21,815 nt of DNA, taken from assembly GCA_964438695.1 (NCBI GenBank), contig CAYTKP010000013.1, positions 1 to 21,815 on the forward strand, given 5' to 3'. Position numbers and translations under genes: made by a program. This document shows, piece by piece, positions 15,562 through 21,815 of this stretch; positions within the stretch are counted from its first letter, which is position 1; each line of letters begins with the position of its first letter. Origin of the DNA: Phoenicimicrobium sp964438695. GTDB taxonomy: Bacteria > Atribacterota > Phoenicimicrobiia > Phoenicimicrobiales > Phoenicimicrobiaceae. The notes beneath the pieces were generated by a model that was not told where the DNA came from, did no database searches, and worked only from the letters and a program-made list of their open reading frames with translations.

Positions 15562-16464
15562 TTAAAATTTATTTTTAATTTTATCAGAAATCATTTTAAT
15601 ATGCAATGGTGTAGTTCCGCAACACCCCCCAATGATGTTCACTCCTAATCTTGCAAATTTTTCCGCATACATAGCCATTTCCTTCGGATTTGTTGGATAA
15701 ATCACTTTTCCTTCAAGAATTTCAGGTATCCCCGCATTCGGCTCAACCATTAGATAAGTATTACTTACTTCCTTCATCTTTTTCGTAACCTCATACAAAA
15801 TATCTGGCCCTGTTCCACAATTAGCTCCTACTCCGTCAGCACCTTCATCCTCGAGAACTTTCACTGCTTGTTTCGAATCCACCCCATATATAGTTTTTAA
15901 ATTTTTATCAAAAGTCATAGAAGCTATAACCATTAAGTCAGTATTTTCTTTCACTGCTCTTAGTGCAGCTTTTATTTCTTCGAGATCATAGAAAGTTTCT
16001 AAAATTATTAAATCTATGCCTTCTCTTTCTAAAATTTGAATTTGTTCTACATAATTTTTATATGCCTCATCTATTTTTAATTCACCGTAAGGTTCTAAGA
16101 TCTTTCCCGTTGGTCCTACAGAGCCAGCAATAAACATCTTTTCTTTTTGACCTTTTTCTTTTTTTACAGCCTCCTTGGCAATGTTTACAGCTAACTTATT
16201 AATTTTTTGGGTATCTTCCCCTTTATTAAAATTATTCAGTTTAATTCTGTTAGCACCAAAAGTATTGGTCAAAATTATATCTGCTCCAGCTTTTATGTAT
16301 TCTCGATGAATATTTTCTACTATTTGGGGATGAATTATATTCCATTCCTCTGAGCATTCACCCTGACTAAGTCCATATTTTTGAAGCATAGTCCCCATAG
16401 CACCATCGATTAGCAAAGGACCTTTATCTAATTGTTTCTTTATTTCTTCTTTAATATTATTCAT
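15562..16464 (-). CDS. Homocysteine S-methyltransferase, MetH N-terminal-domain type
   Basis: This zinc enzyme transfers a methyl group to homocysteine to form methionine. The protein is about 300 aa and contains only the homocysteine-binding barrel. It begins with LLIDGAMGTMLQKYG and has ILTNTFGA near residue 65. The zinc ligands are Cys216 (GANCGTG) and Cys281-Cys282 (GGCCGTT). The sequence is closer to the N-terminal module of cobalamin-dependent MetH (as in Thermotoga) than to BHMT or MmuM. It may therefore work with separate folate and B12 modules coded elsewhere; that is inference. The frame is open to 16524, but the upstream 20 codons run through a GATACTC-type repeat, so the ATG at 16464 is preferred. 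An AAAGGAG lies 16 nt before it, which is longer than usual, so the start is uncertain. It lies 63 bp after metK. Confidence 0.88.
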   Translation of the reverse strand: MNNIKEEIKKQLDKGPLLIDGAMGTMLQKYGLSQGECSEEWNIIHPQIVENIHREYIKAGADIILTNTFGANRIKLNNFNKGEDTQKINKLAVNIAKEAVKKEKGQKEKMFIAGSVGPTGKILEPYGELKIDEAYKNYVEQIQILEREGIDLIILETFYDLEEIKAALRAVKENTDLMVIASMTFDKNLKTIYGVDSKQAVKVLEDEGADGVGANCGTGPDILYEVTKKMKEVSNTYLMVEPNAGIPEILEGKVIYPTNPKEMAMYAEKFARLGVNIIGGCCGTTPLHIKMISDKIKNKF

Positions 16465-16495
16465 TAATTTTAAAATATAACTCCTTTTACTATAT

Positions 16496-16513
16496 ATTCG
16501 ATACTCGATATTA
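16496..16513. repeat. GATACTC-type microrepeat in the metK-homocysteine methyltransferase spacer
   Basis: ATTCGATACTCGATATTA is an imperfect tandem of the same 7-bp unit seen in the fau 3' end. It falls in the open frame upstream of the methyltransferase and would create a false N-terminal extension. Confidence 0.5.
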
Positions 16514-16527
16514 CAATATACCATATG

Positions 16528-17733
16528 CTATTTTAATCCAGCTTCTTTTTTTAATATCTCAACTTTATCAGTTTTTTCCCAGGTAAAATCTTCATCTTCT
16601 CTTCCAAAATGACCATAAACAGCTGTCTTTTTAAAAATTGGTCTTCTGAGTTTTAAGTGTCTAATTATTGCCTCTGGTCGTAAATCAAAATTCTTCTCAA
16701 TTATTTCTAATATTTTTTGTTGGGGTATTTTTTCCGTTCCAAAAGTATTTACCATAATAGATATAGGATGAGCTACTCCAATCGCATAAGCAATTTGTAT
16801 CTCACATTTATCAGCTATTCCTGCCGCAACAATATTTTTAGCTATATAGCGGGCAGCATAGCTACCTGACCTATCTACTTTGCTAGGATCTTTCCCTGAA
16901 AAACAACCTCCACCATGACTCCCTACTCCTCCATAGGTGTCAACAATTATCTTTCTACCAGTAAGCCCAGTATCTGCTTGGGGACCACCCATAACAAATC
17001 TCCCGGTAGCGTTAATAAAATATTTGGTATCTCTATCTAAATATTTTTGAGGTACAACATAATTGATTACCTTTTCTTTGATATCTCTCTGTATGGTTTC
17101 ATTAGAAATATCAGGATGGTGTTGGGCAGCAATTACTATTGCCTCTACCCTTTTGGGATTTCCATTTTCATATTCTACGGTAACCTGAGATTTTCCATCT
17201 GGCCGAAGGTAGGGAATTATCTTCTTCTTCCGACTTTCTGCCAGTCGATAAGTCAATTTATGAGCTAATATTATAGGAAGAGGCATCAGTTCCGGCGTTT
17301 CTCTACAAGCATAACCAAACATCATTCCCTGGTCACCTGCCCCAATAGATTCAACATCATTTTCTACTTTTTTTAACTTTTTTACTTCTAAAGATCTACT
17401 GACTCCTAAATCTATATCCTTAGATTGTTCATCAATGGAAGTCAGTACTGCACACGTATCACTATCAAATCCAAATTTAGCTCTGGTGTAACCGATTTCT
17501 CGAACAACCTGCCGAACTATTTTGGGGATATCAACATAACATTTTGTAGTAATTTGCCCCGCAACTAAAACCAACCCAGTTGCTACCAAAGTTTCCACTG
17601 CTACCCTTCCATAGGGATCTTCTTGGTATATAGCATCCAGTATGGCATCAGATATTTGATCTGCAATTTTATCTGGATGTCCTTCGGTAACTGATTCTGA
17701 GGTAAATAAGTATTTGTTTTTCAAATCCAACAT
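16528..17733 (-). CDS. metK: S-adenosylmethionine synthetase (methionine adenosyltransferase)
   Basis: This cytosolic enzyme makes SAM from methionine and ATP. The protein is 401 aa, full length. Signatures are present: GHPDK (18-22), GAGDQG (131-136), and the phosphate loop beginning GGGCFSGKDPSKVDRS. The common form of the loop has Ala where this has Cys. An AGGAG abuts the ATG at 17733 directly, which is too close. The TTG at 17724 (codon 4) sits 9 nt after it and gives a start that fits the family (MKNKYLFTSES), so it is a good alternative. Upstream is a leader with the 3' half of a SAM-I riboswitch and a terminator (17762-17845). The methyltransferase gene follows directly, making a SAM/methionine pair. 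Confidence 0.97.
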   Translation of the reverse strand: MLDLKNKYLFTSESVTEGHPDKIADQISDAILDAIYQEDPYGRVAVETLVATGLVLVAGQITTKCYVDIPKIVRQVVREIGYTRAKFGFDSDTCAVLTSIDEQSKDIDLGVSRSLEVKKLKKVENDVESIGAGDQGMMFGYACRETPELMPLPIILAHKLTYRLAESRKKKIIPYLRPDGKSQVTVEYENGNPKRVEAIVIAAQHHPDISNETIQRDIKEKVINYVVPQKYLDRDTKYFINATGRFVMGGPQADTGLTGRKIIVDTYGGVGSHGGGCFSGKDPSKVDRSGSYAARYIAKNIVAAGIADKCEIQIAYAIGVAHPISIMVNTFGTEKIPQQKILEIIEKNFDLRPEAIIRHLKLRRPIFKKTAVYGHFGREDEDFTWEKTDKVEILKKEAGLK

Positions 17734-17761
17734 CTCCTTTTCTTTGTTTGTATTTTATAAA

Positions 17762-17789
17762 TAAAAAACCTCCTTAATACCGAAGAGGT
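17762..17789 (-). terminator. Intrinsic terminator in the metK leader
   Basis: On the minus strand ACCTC (17785-17789) pairs with GAGGT (17768-17772), extended by TT/AA with one bulge, and is followed by TTTTTTAT. Its 5' arm overlaps an alternative pairing of CCGAGAG (17806-17812) with CTCTTCGG (17780-17787), which would act as antiterminator. Confidence 0.65.
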
Positions 17790-17845
17790 AATCTTTTTTT
17801 CTTATCTCTCGGAATTGTCCTTCCGCAGGAATTAGCAACAAAGTT
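17762..17845 (-). promoter_or_regulatory. Remnant of a SAM-I (S-box) riboswitch: 3' half plus expression platform
   Basis: Upstream of metK the minus strand reads TTGCTAATTCCTGC, then a GGAA/TTCC hairpin, then GAGAGATAAGA, then an antiterminator/terminator pair. This is the exact order of the 3' half of S-box leaders: the GCTAAnTCC(T/A)GC element, the last aptamer helix and the 3' strand of P1. The matching 5' half should contain a P1 strand like TTCTTATC, the GGGACTGGCCC element and CAACC. None of these is found in the 200 bp upstream. P1 therefore cannot form as usual, and SAM control by this RNA is probably lost. Confidence 0.7.
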
Positions 17846-17854
17846 AAAATCTAT

Positions 17855-17887
17855 TGTCAAATGAATCTATATCAAATATCAATTATA
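17855..17887 (-). promoter_or_regulatory. Candidate promoter elements for metK
   Basis: A TTGACA hexamer (17855-17860) has only a weak -10 (GCTAAT, 18 nt away) inside the riboswitch remnant. Separately, a TATAAT (17882-17887) lacks a good -35. One of these probably drives metK, but the sequence does not decide which. Confidence 0.35.
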
Positions 17888-17951
17888 TGGTACATTTCAT
17901 CATTTAGCGGAAAATGAAAAGTGCAAAACGTAAAATTAAATTCATATTTCC

Positions 17952-17974
17952 TATCTCGTGAATCGTATCTCGTG
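17952..17974. repeat. Direct repeat TATCTCGTG x2
   Basis: TATCTCGTG occurs at 17952-17960 and 17966-17974 in the manC-metK spacer. It is related to the TCTCGTACAAAAT copies at 4503-4515 and 9504-9516. Apart from this, the candidate promoter elements and the metK leader, the spacer from 17734 to 18061 shows nothing recognisable. Confidence 0.45.
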
Positions 17975-18061
17975 CAAATTAACTAGCTAACTAAGTAATC
18001 AACCATTCAATATAATTTTTCGCTTTAAGTTTTTAGTTTCAGCAAAGTTTTTACTTTTTAA

Positions 18062-19147
18062 TCATAGATATTTTTTATATTTTTCATTGTTAGCCATTCT
18101 TTTAATAATTTCTTTCAAATCACCTTCTCTATTCTTAGGATAAATTAATTTTATATCTCCACTTGATACTATCACTAAATCAGATAAACCAATGGTAACT
18201 ATCAAGCCTTCATCGTTTATAATAATACAATCTCTGGTATCCACTCCTTCATGGGTTCCTTGTATTACATTACCATCTTTATCTCGGGGGAAAATTCTTT
18301 CCATAGAAGTCCAGGAGCCAACATCATCCCACTTAAAATTACCTTTTACGACTAATCTATTGGGAACTCTTTCCATAATAGCATAATCTATAGAGATTTT
18401 TTCTAATCCATAAAATACTTCTTTCACCACTTCTCTTTTTTGCAATGTTCCTAAATTATCTTTTATTTTCATTAAGCCTTTATAAAGATTCGGCAATTCT
18501 TTTTCTATTGCTTTCAAAATATCCCTACAGGTCCAGATAAATATTCCACTATTCCAAAGATAGTTCGTCTTGTTAATAAATTTTTTTGCATTTTCTAAAT
18601 TAGGTTTTTCAGTAAATTCTTTTACTTCATACGCAGTTATATTATTAATCCTTTTAACTTCTTCACCTACACATATATATCCATAGCCAGTTTCTGGACG
18701 TGTTGGTTTAATACCAATGGTTATTAAATTCCTTGTCTCTCTGGCAAGCTGACAAGCCATCTTGATAGTTTGCAAAAAAATTTCTTTTTCGTCAATTATA
18801 TGATCTATAGGAAGAGTAATCATAGTAGTATCAGGATCCTTGTATCTATGTTCAATAATTATTGCTGCTAAACCTATACAAGCAGCAGTATCTCTTCCCA
18901 CTGGTTCTAATATATAATTTAAATAGTCTACTTCAGGTAGAGCTTCCTTTATACTATTAAAGAGATCTTCGGTAGTAGAAATAAAGATATCTGATAAACC
19001 AATTAACGATGATATCCGATTAACGGTATCCCTAATCATGCTATTTCCACCAGTTATAGATAATAGCTGTTTAGGAGTATCAAAACGACTATGAGGCCAA
19101 AATCTTTGGCCACGACCCCCAGCCATTAAAACTGCTACATTTTTCAT
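18062..19147 (-). CDS. manC: Mannose-1-phosphate guanylyltransferase
   Basis: This enzyme makes GDP-mannose from mannose-1-phosphate and GTP, for glycan, lipopolysaccharide or exopolysaccharide synthesis. The 361-aa protein has the nucleotidyltransferase signature GGRGQRFWPHSR (10-21) followed by PKQ (25-27). FTEKPN, YLWNSGIFIW and the KWDDVGSW segment are in the expected order. It lacks the C-terminal isomerase domain of bifunctional ManC/AlgA proteins, so it is the single-function form. The start at 19147 has GGGGAGGA about 8 nt upstream. It lies 108 bp after ribU and may share its FMN-controlled transcript; no terminator is evident between them. No other sugar-nucleotide gene is in the window. 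Confidence 0.93.
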   Translation of the reverse strand: MKNVAVLMAGGRGQRFWPHSRFDTPKQLLSITGGNSMIRDTVNRISSLIGLSDIFISTTEDLFNSIKEALPEVDYLNYILEPVGRDTAACIGLAAIIIEHRYKDPDTTMITLPIDHIIDEKEIFLQTIKMACQLARETRNLITIGIKPTRPETGYGYICVGEEVKRINNITAYEVKEFTEKPNLENAKKFINKTNYLWNSGIFIWTCRDILKAIEKELPNLYKGLMKIKDNLGTLQKREVVKEVFYGLEKISIDYAIMERVPNRLVVKGNFKWDDVGSWTSMERIFPRDKDGNVIQGTHEGVDTRDCIIINDEGLIVTIGLSDLVIVSSGDIKLIYPKNREGDLKEIIKRMANNEKYKKYL

Positions 19148-19255
19148 AGTAACTATCCTCCCCTTTTTTAATAGTATAACTACTCCGCTAAAGCTTACAC
19201 TTATAAAATTATTATATATTTATTTTTATAATTTATCAAAAATAATTAATATGAC

Positions 19256-19786
19256 TCATTTACTAATTATCAAAGGGTATAGTCTTTTATACAAAATAAA
19301 AGTTAACAATCCACTAATTATTCCTTTTAAAAGATTAAAGGGAATAATGGCCGGAATTAACATTTTGACTACAATTTCTCTTTGAACACCTAGATATAGT
19401 GGGGTTATTATTAGATTAGCTGGAATCATTATTAAAGCCATTGCTAGGGTCCCCAAGAACATACCCAAAATAGCCCCTTTTTTAGTATGATATAAGAAAT
19501 AGACTTGAGAAGAAACAAATACCAAGGTACCGGTTGCTAAGAAGTTCATCAAAGCACCATAAGGTCCTCCTTGTCCGGTAATAAGAGCAAAGAGTATGGC
19601 AGTAATAAAACACATTACTATACCAGTTTTCGGTCCTAATTTAAAAGAACCAATAAGAAGAAATATACTCCCTGGGTCATATAGTAAAAAGGGAGCTTGA
19701 GGTAAAATTGGAAAATGAATAAAATATCCGGCTACTATAGATAAAGCTACTAATATGGAAATACTGGTGATCTTTGTACTTTTCAT
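19256..19786 (-). CDS. ribU: Riboflavin ECF transporter substrate-binding subunit RibU
   Basis: This membrane S-component captures riboflavin for an energy-coupling factor transporter, whose T and ATPase subunits must be coded elsewhere. The 176-aa protein is hydrophobic throughout, with about six predicted membrane segments. The family-like stretch FPILPQAPFLLYDPGS follows the first helix. The segments AxxMIPANLIITPLYLG and PFNLLKG near the C-terminus match RibU proteins. The start at 19786 has AAAGGAG about 7 nt upstream. The FMN riboswitch and terminator immediately upstream independently support riboflavin as the substrate, since FMN would shut off uptake. Confidence 0.93.
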   Translation of the reverse strand: MKSTKITSISILVALSIVAGYFIHFPILPQAPFLLYDPGSIFLLIGSFKLGPKTGIVMCFITAILFALITGQGGPYGALMNFLATGTLVFVSSQVYFLYHTKKGAILGMFLGTLAMALIMIPANLIITPLYLGVQREIVVKMLIPAIIPFNLLKGIISGLLTFILYKRLYPLIISK

Positions 19787-19864
19787 AACGATTCTCCTTT
19801 TATTTTTTTATTTGAATAAAATTTTATTCACCTTTTTACTTCAAATGTATTTCTTTAAAATAAA

Positions 19865-19898
19865 ATATCCCCGAAGATATTTTGCTCTTCGGGGATAT
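19865..19898 (-). terminator. Terminator of the FMN riboswitch
   Basis: On the minus strand ATATCCCCGAAGA pairs perfectly with TCTTCGGGGATAT around an 8-nt loop, followed by TTTTATTTTA. It lies directly after the aptamer, between it and ribU, so FMN binding should cause premature termination. Confidence 0.85.
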
Positions 19899-19914
19899 CA
19901 CTTTCAAAAAAATT

Positions 19915-20105
19915 ACTTTTTCTTCCCTCCAGACTATACTGTCGGCTCTGGCTTTTCACCAGATCTGTCATAAATTCATAGGTGTATTTCTATTGCGAGT
20001 AAATGACTCGTGGGCTTATCCCCTAATTGTCAAAACAACTAAAGAATTTACCACCGATCGGGAATTGGTTAACTTAAATTTAACCTCACCCTGCCCCGAA
20101 AAAGT
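19915..20105 (-). promoter_or_regulatory. FMN riboswitch (RFN element)
   Basis: The minus strand carries the hallmark RFN elements: GGGGCAGGGTGA near the 5' end, AGCCCACGAG in the middle, and GCCGACAGTATAGTCTGGA near the 3' end. The closing P1 helix is perfect: ACTTTTTC (20098-20105) pairs with GAAAAAGT (19915-19922). A terminator follows at once, then ribU, giving transcriptional control of riboflavin uptake by FMN. Confidence 0.96.
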
Positions 20106-20133
20106 TTTCTATCTTCAATATTTTATTGTATAT

Positions 20134-20162
20134 TTTATATCATTTTTTTATAATAGTGTCAA
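20134..20162 (-). promoter_or_regulatory. Promoter of the FMN riboswitch-ribU transcript
   Basis: The -35 box is TTGACA (20157-20162) and the -10 box is TATAAA (20134-20139), with an exact 17-nt spacer. The predicted start near 20127 leaves the whole aptamer in the leader. Confidence 0.75.
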
Positions 20163-20362
20163 CAATATTTACATTTCAAAATTGTCAAGAAATTAAACTT
20201 ACCGTGAATCCATTAAGCTTTTTGTTATCTCTTTTCACTTTTGCGCAATACTTTTATTAACAATTTTGTTAAAAACTATTCCTTATTCAAAGAATAAATT
20301 AACTTCTACCACTGTAATTTCTTCGGAATTACCGGGCTACTAAACAATTTATTAGTAAAGTT
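20163..20362. other. Intergenic region without recognisable gene
   Basis: This is AT-rich sequence between the lytic transglycosylase stop and the ribU promoter. It contains a weak hairpin (GTAATT/AATTAC near 20319-20337, minus strand) with no T tract. No RNA gene or terminator is convincing. Confidence 0.4.
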
Positions 20363-21217
20363 TTAATCGGTAGAACCAATTTCATTTTCTATTTCTTCCA
20401 TACTGAATCCTCTTAAGTTTGCATAGTAATCCAACACCTTATTTGCATAATTTTGATTTAATTCATTATTTTTAGCAAGATTTTCCTGTACACTATAAGG
20501 GCCCTGATTATAGGCAATAATAGCAGTCTTAATATCATCAAAGTCCCTATTTAACATAGATAAATAATAAACTCCAATTTTAATATTTTTTATAGGATCA
20601 AATAAGGTTTTTTCTGCTCCATCCCATTTAATGCCAATATTATTTGCTAATTCCGGAGCTATAAATCTTCTCACCTGACACAATCCATAAGCGTAAGAAT
20701 CAGAAATTGCTTTGGGATCGAAATTACTTTCAACTTTTATTATCGCTGTCACCAACAAAGGATTGAAATTATGTTTTATGGATTCTTCGTATATAGTTTT
20801 AGCAATTTCATATATATCTTTACTCTCCAATTTTTTATTATTCTGAGAAATGATTCTTACAATTTTGTTTATATAATATTCTCTTTTTACTTCATTAGAA
20901 ATCATCCCGGTTAATTCTTGTAATTGCATATAAATTTCAGTAAATTGTTCTCTATCTATTTTTACCTGGCTATATTGCTTTATTTCTTTATATAGATCTT
21001 CTATTTGGTTAATTATTTTTTCATTTTTTAGGTTAATATTCTCAATTTGTTTTTCTGTTTGCATATTTAAATAATTAATCTTTATTTGCAAGGTAATAAA
21101 TAAGGTAATAATAACACCCATAAAAATTATGAATATTAATCCAAGATTTTTATTAATATTCTCTCTAAAAGAATTGGATATATCGTATTTTTCTCCTTTG
21201 TTTTTTTCGTTAGACAT
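20363..21217 (-). CDS. Membrane-anchored lytic transglycosylase (SLT fold)
   Basis: This protein probably cleaves peptidoglycan glycan strands. The 284-aa protein has a short charged N-terminus, one membrane segment (25-45) and a coiled-coil-like stretch (about 50-90). A C-terminal SLT domain runs from about residue 145. The catalytic Glu is predicted at 163 in IKVESNFDPKA. The usual GLMQ motif appears as YGLCQV, and the later AYNQGP matches the family AYNAGP motif. The N-in membrane anchor places the catalytic domain outside the membrane. The start at 21217 has AGGGGGG about 7 nt upstream. It follows metG by about 60 bp. A role in wall remodelling, possibly for pilus passage, is inference. 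The enzymatic identity is good; no named gene is assigned. Confidence 0.85.
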   Translation of the reverse strand: MSNEKNKGEKYDISNSFRENINKNLGLIFIIFMGVIITLFITLQIKINYLNMQTEKQIENINLKNEKIINQIEDLYKEIKQYSQVKIDREQFTEIYMQLQELTGMISNEVKREYYINKIVRIISQNNKKLESKDIYEIAKTIYEESIKHNFNPLLVTAIIKVESNFDPKAISDSYAYGLCQVRRFIAPELANNIGIKWDGAEKTLFDPIKNIKIGVYYLSMLNRDFDDIKTAIIAYNQGPYSVQENLAKNNELNQNYANKVLDYYANLRGFSMEEIENEIGSTD

Positions 21218-21278
21218 AATTATCCCCCCTAAATTTTTTATCTACATCTTAATCCCTAAAGAAACAATTTTTTACTGT

Positions 21279-21815
21279 TTACTGCACCTTGCTACCTTCT
21301 GTTATATCTCTATCTACAGTTAATAATACTACATTGTGGTTATCAACTGCGGCTAAAAGCATACCTTGAGATTCTATCCCCCTAATTTTTCTAGGTTTTA
21401 AATTATATACTATTATAATTTTCTTCCCTAAAATATTCTCTGCAGAATAATGCTCTCTTACTCCGGCAACAATAGTTCTTATCTCTTTGCCTAAATTTAC
21501 TTTCAATTTGAGTAGCTTATCTGTTCCACTTGCTGGTTCAGCATCAATAATCTTCCCTACTCTTAAATCGATTTTCTTAAACTCTTCATAAGAGATAATT
21601 TCTACCTCTTTTTCTTCTATTTTTTTAGTTACTTTTTTGTTAATTTCAATTCGAGGGAAAATAATTTTTCCGGGTTTAACTAAAATACCTGCTTGTAAAT
21701 TTCCCCAATGCGCTTCTTTGTCTAACTTTAATGCAGCTAAATCATCTTTTAATCCTAACTGTTTCCAAATTTCTCTGGCTTTTACTGGCATAAAAGGATA
21801 AATTAAAATAGTAGA
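21279..21815 (-). CDS. metG: Methionyl-tRNA synthetase, C-terminal part (cut by window edge)
   Basis: The reading frame is open to the end of the window (21815), so the N-terminal catalytic domain lies outside. The visible 178 residues begin with the end of the anticodon-binding domain (YPFMPVKAREIWKQLG, with the YPF read from the edge codons). They continue into the C-terminal tRNA-binding (Trbp111/EMAPII-like) domain with KKIDLRVGKI, TDKLLKLKVNLG and RKIRGIESQGMLLAA. This appended domain is found in many bacterial MetRS and promotes dimerisation and tRNA binding. The TAA stop at 21279 is followed by the transglycosylase gene. The KMSKS and HIGH motifs cannot be checked here. Confidence 0.95.
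   Translation of the reverse strand, partial: STILIYPFMPVKAREIWKQLGLKDDLAALKLDKEAHWGNLQAGILVKPGKIIFPRIEINKKVTKKIEEKEVEIISYEEFKKIDLRVGKIIDAEPASGTDKLLKLKVNLGKEIRTIVAGVREHYSAENILGKKIIIVYNLKPRKIRGIESQGMLLAAVDNHNVVLLTVDRDITEGSKVQ

Noticed and set aside
16465..16524. Upstream ATG start for the homocysteine methyltransferase
   Set aside because: The added 20 codons run through a GATACTC-type microrepeat that also occurs in non-coding DNA, and the ATG at 16464 fits the family start.
19755..20196. Plus-strand open frames over the ribU leader
   Set aside because: They cover the FMN riboswitch and its terminator, whose conserved RNA sequence explains the region fully.

Overview
This is a strongly AT-rich, densely packed bacterial chromosome segment in which every convincing gene lies on the minus strand. 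It reads from high to low coordinates. The content is mainly housekeeping: five aminoacyl-tRNA synthetases (metG end, hisS, asnS, aspS, alaS), ribosomal protein S1, SAM and methionine metabolism, GDP-mannose synthesis, riboflavin uptake and a folate enzyme. Type IV pilus motor genes are scattered among them. Leaders with Firmicutes-style RNA control (FMN riboswitch, T-box, remains of a SAM-I riboswitch), together with PilB/PilT motors, suggest a low-GC bacterium. It could be an uncultivated lineage of the Atribacterota/Aerophobota kind or a deep Firmicutes relative. That placement is inference only; there is no marker here that fixes it.

Layout in transcription order. (1) 21815-20363: the 3' end of metG, then a membrane-anchored lytic transglycosylase. 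(2) 20162-18062: a consensus promoter, an FMN riboswitch with terminator, the riboflavin ECF transporter subunit ribU, then the mannose-1-phosphate guanylyltransferase gene manC. (3) 17860-15562: a leader holding only the 3' half of a SAM-I riboswitch with its terminator, then metK and a MetH-type homocysteine methyltransferase gene. These two enzymes make methionine and turn it into SAM. (4) 15410-14346: the first of two pilT genes. (5) 14215-7683: a T-box leader followed by five closely spaced genes, namely an orphan MshEN-domain gene, a second pilT, hisS, asnS and aspS. (6) 7552-6611: a good promoter, a 6S RNA candidate, a second consensus promoter, and the 5-formyltetrahydrofolate cyclo-ligase gene. 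The 6S/cyclo-ligase pairing is the same as ssrS-ygfA in proteobacteria. (7) 6510-1: an S1 protein with seven repeats, pilB and alaS.

The most interesting points are in the RNA leaders. The metK leader keeps the distal aptamer helix, the antiterminator and the terminator of an S-box, but no 5' aptamer half can be found, so it looks broken or converted to constitutive read-through. The T-box precedes pilus genes rather than directly preceding a synthetase. Its Stem I looks unusually short and it has a second T-box-like sequence about 50 nt upstream of the main one. Other points are a nearly leaderless folate gene, an orphan MshEN (c-di-GMP/ATP-type) module next to pilT, and degenerate GATACTC-type microrepeats between genes that have run into coding sequence. 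No CRISPR array, tRNA gene, insertion sequence or prophage gene was seen.
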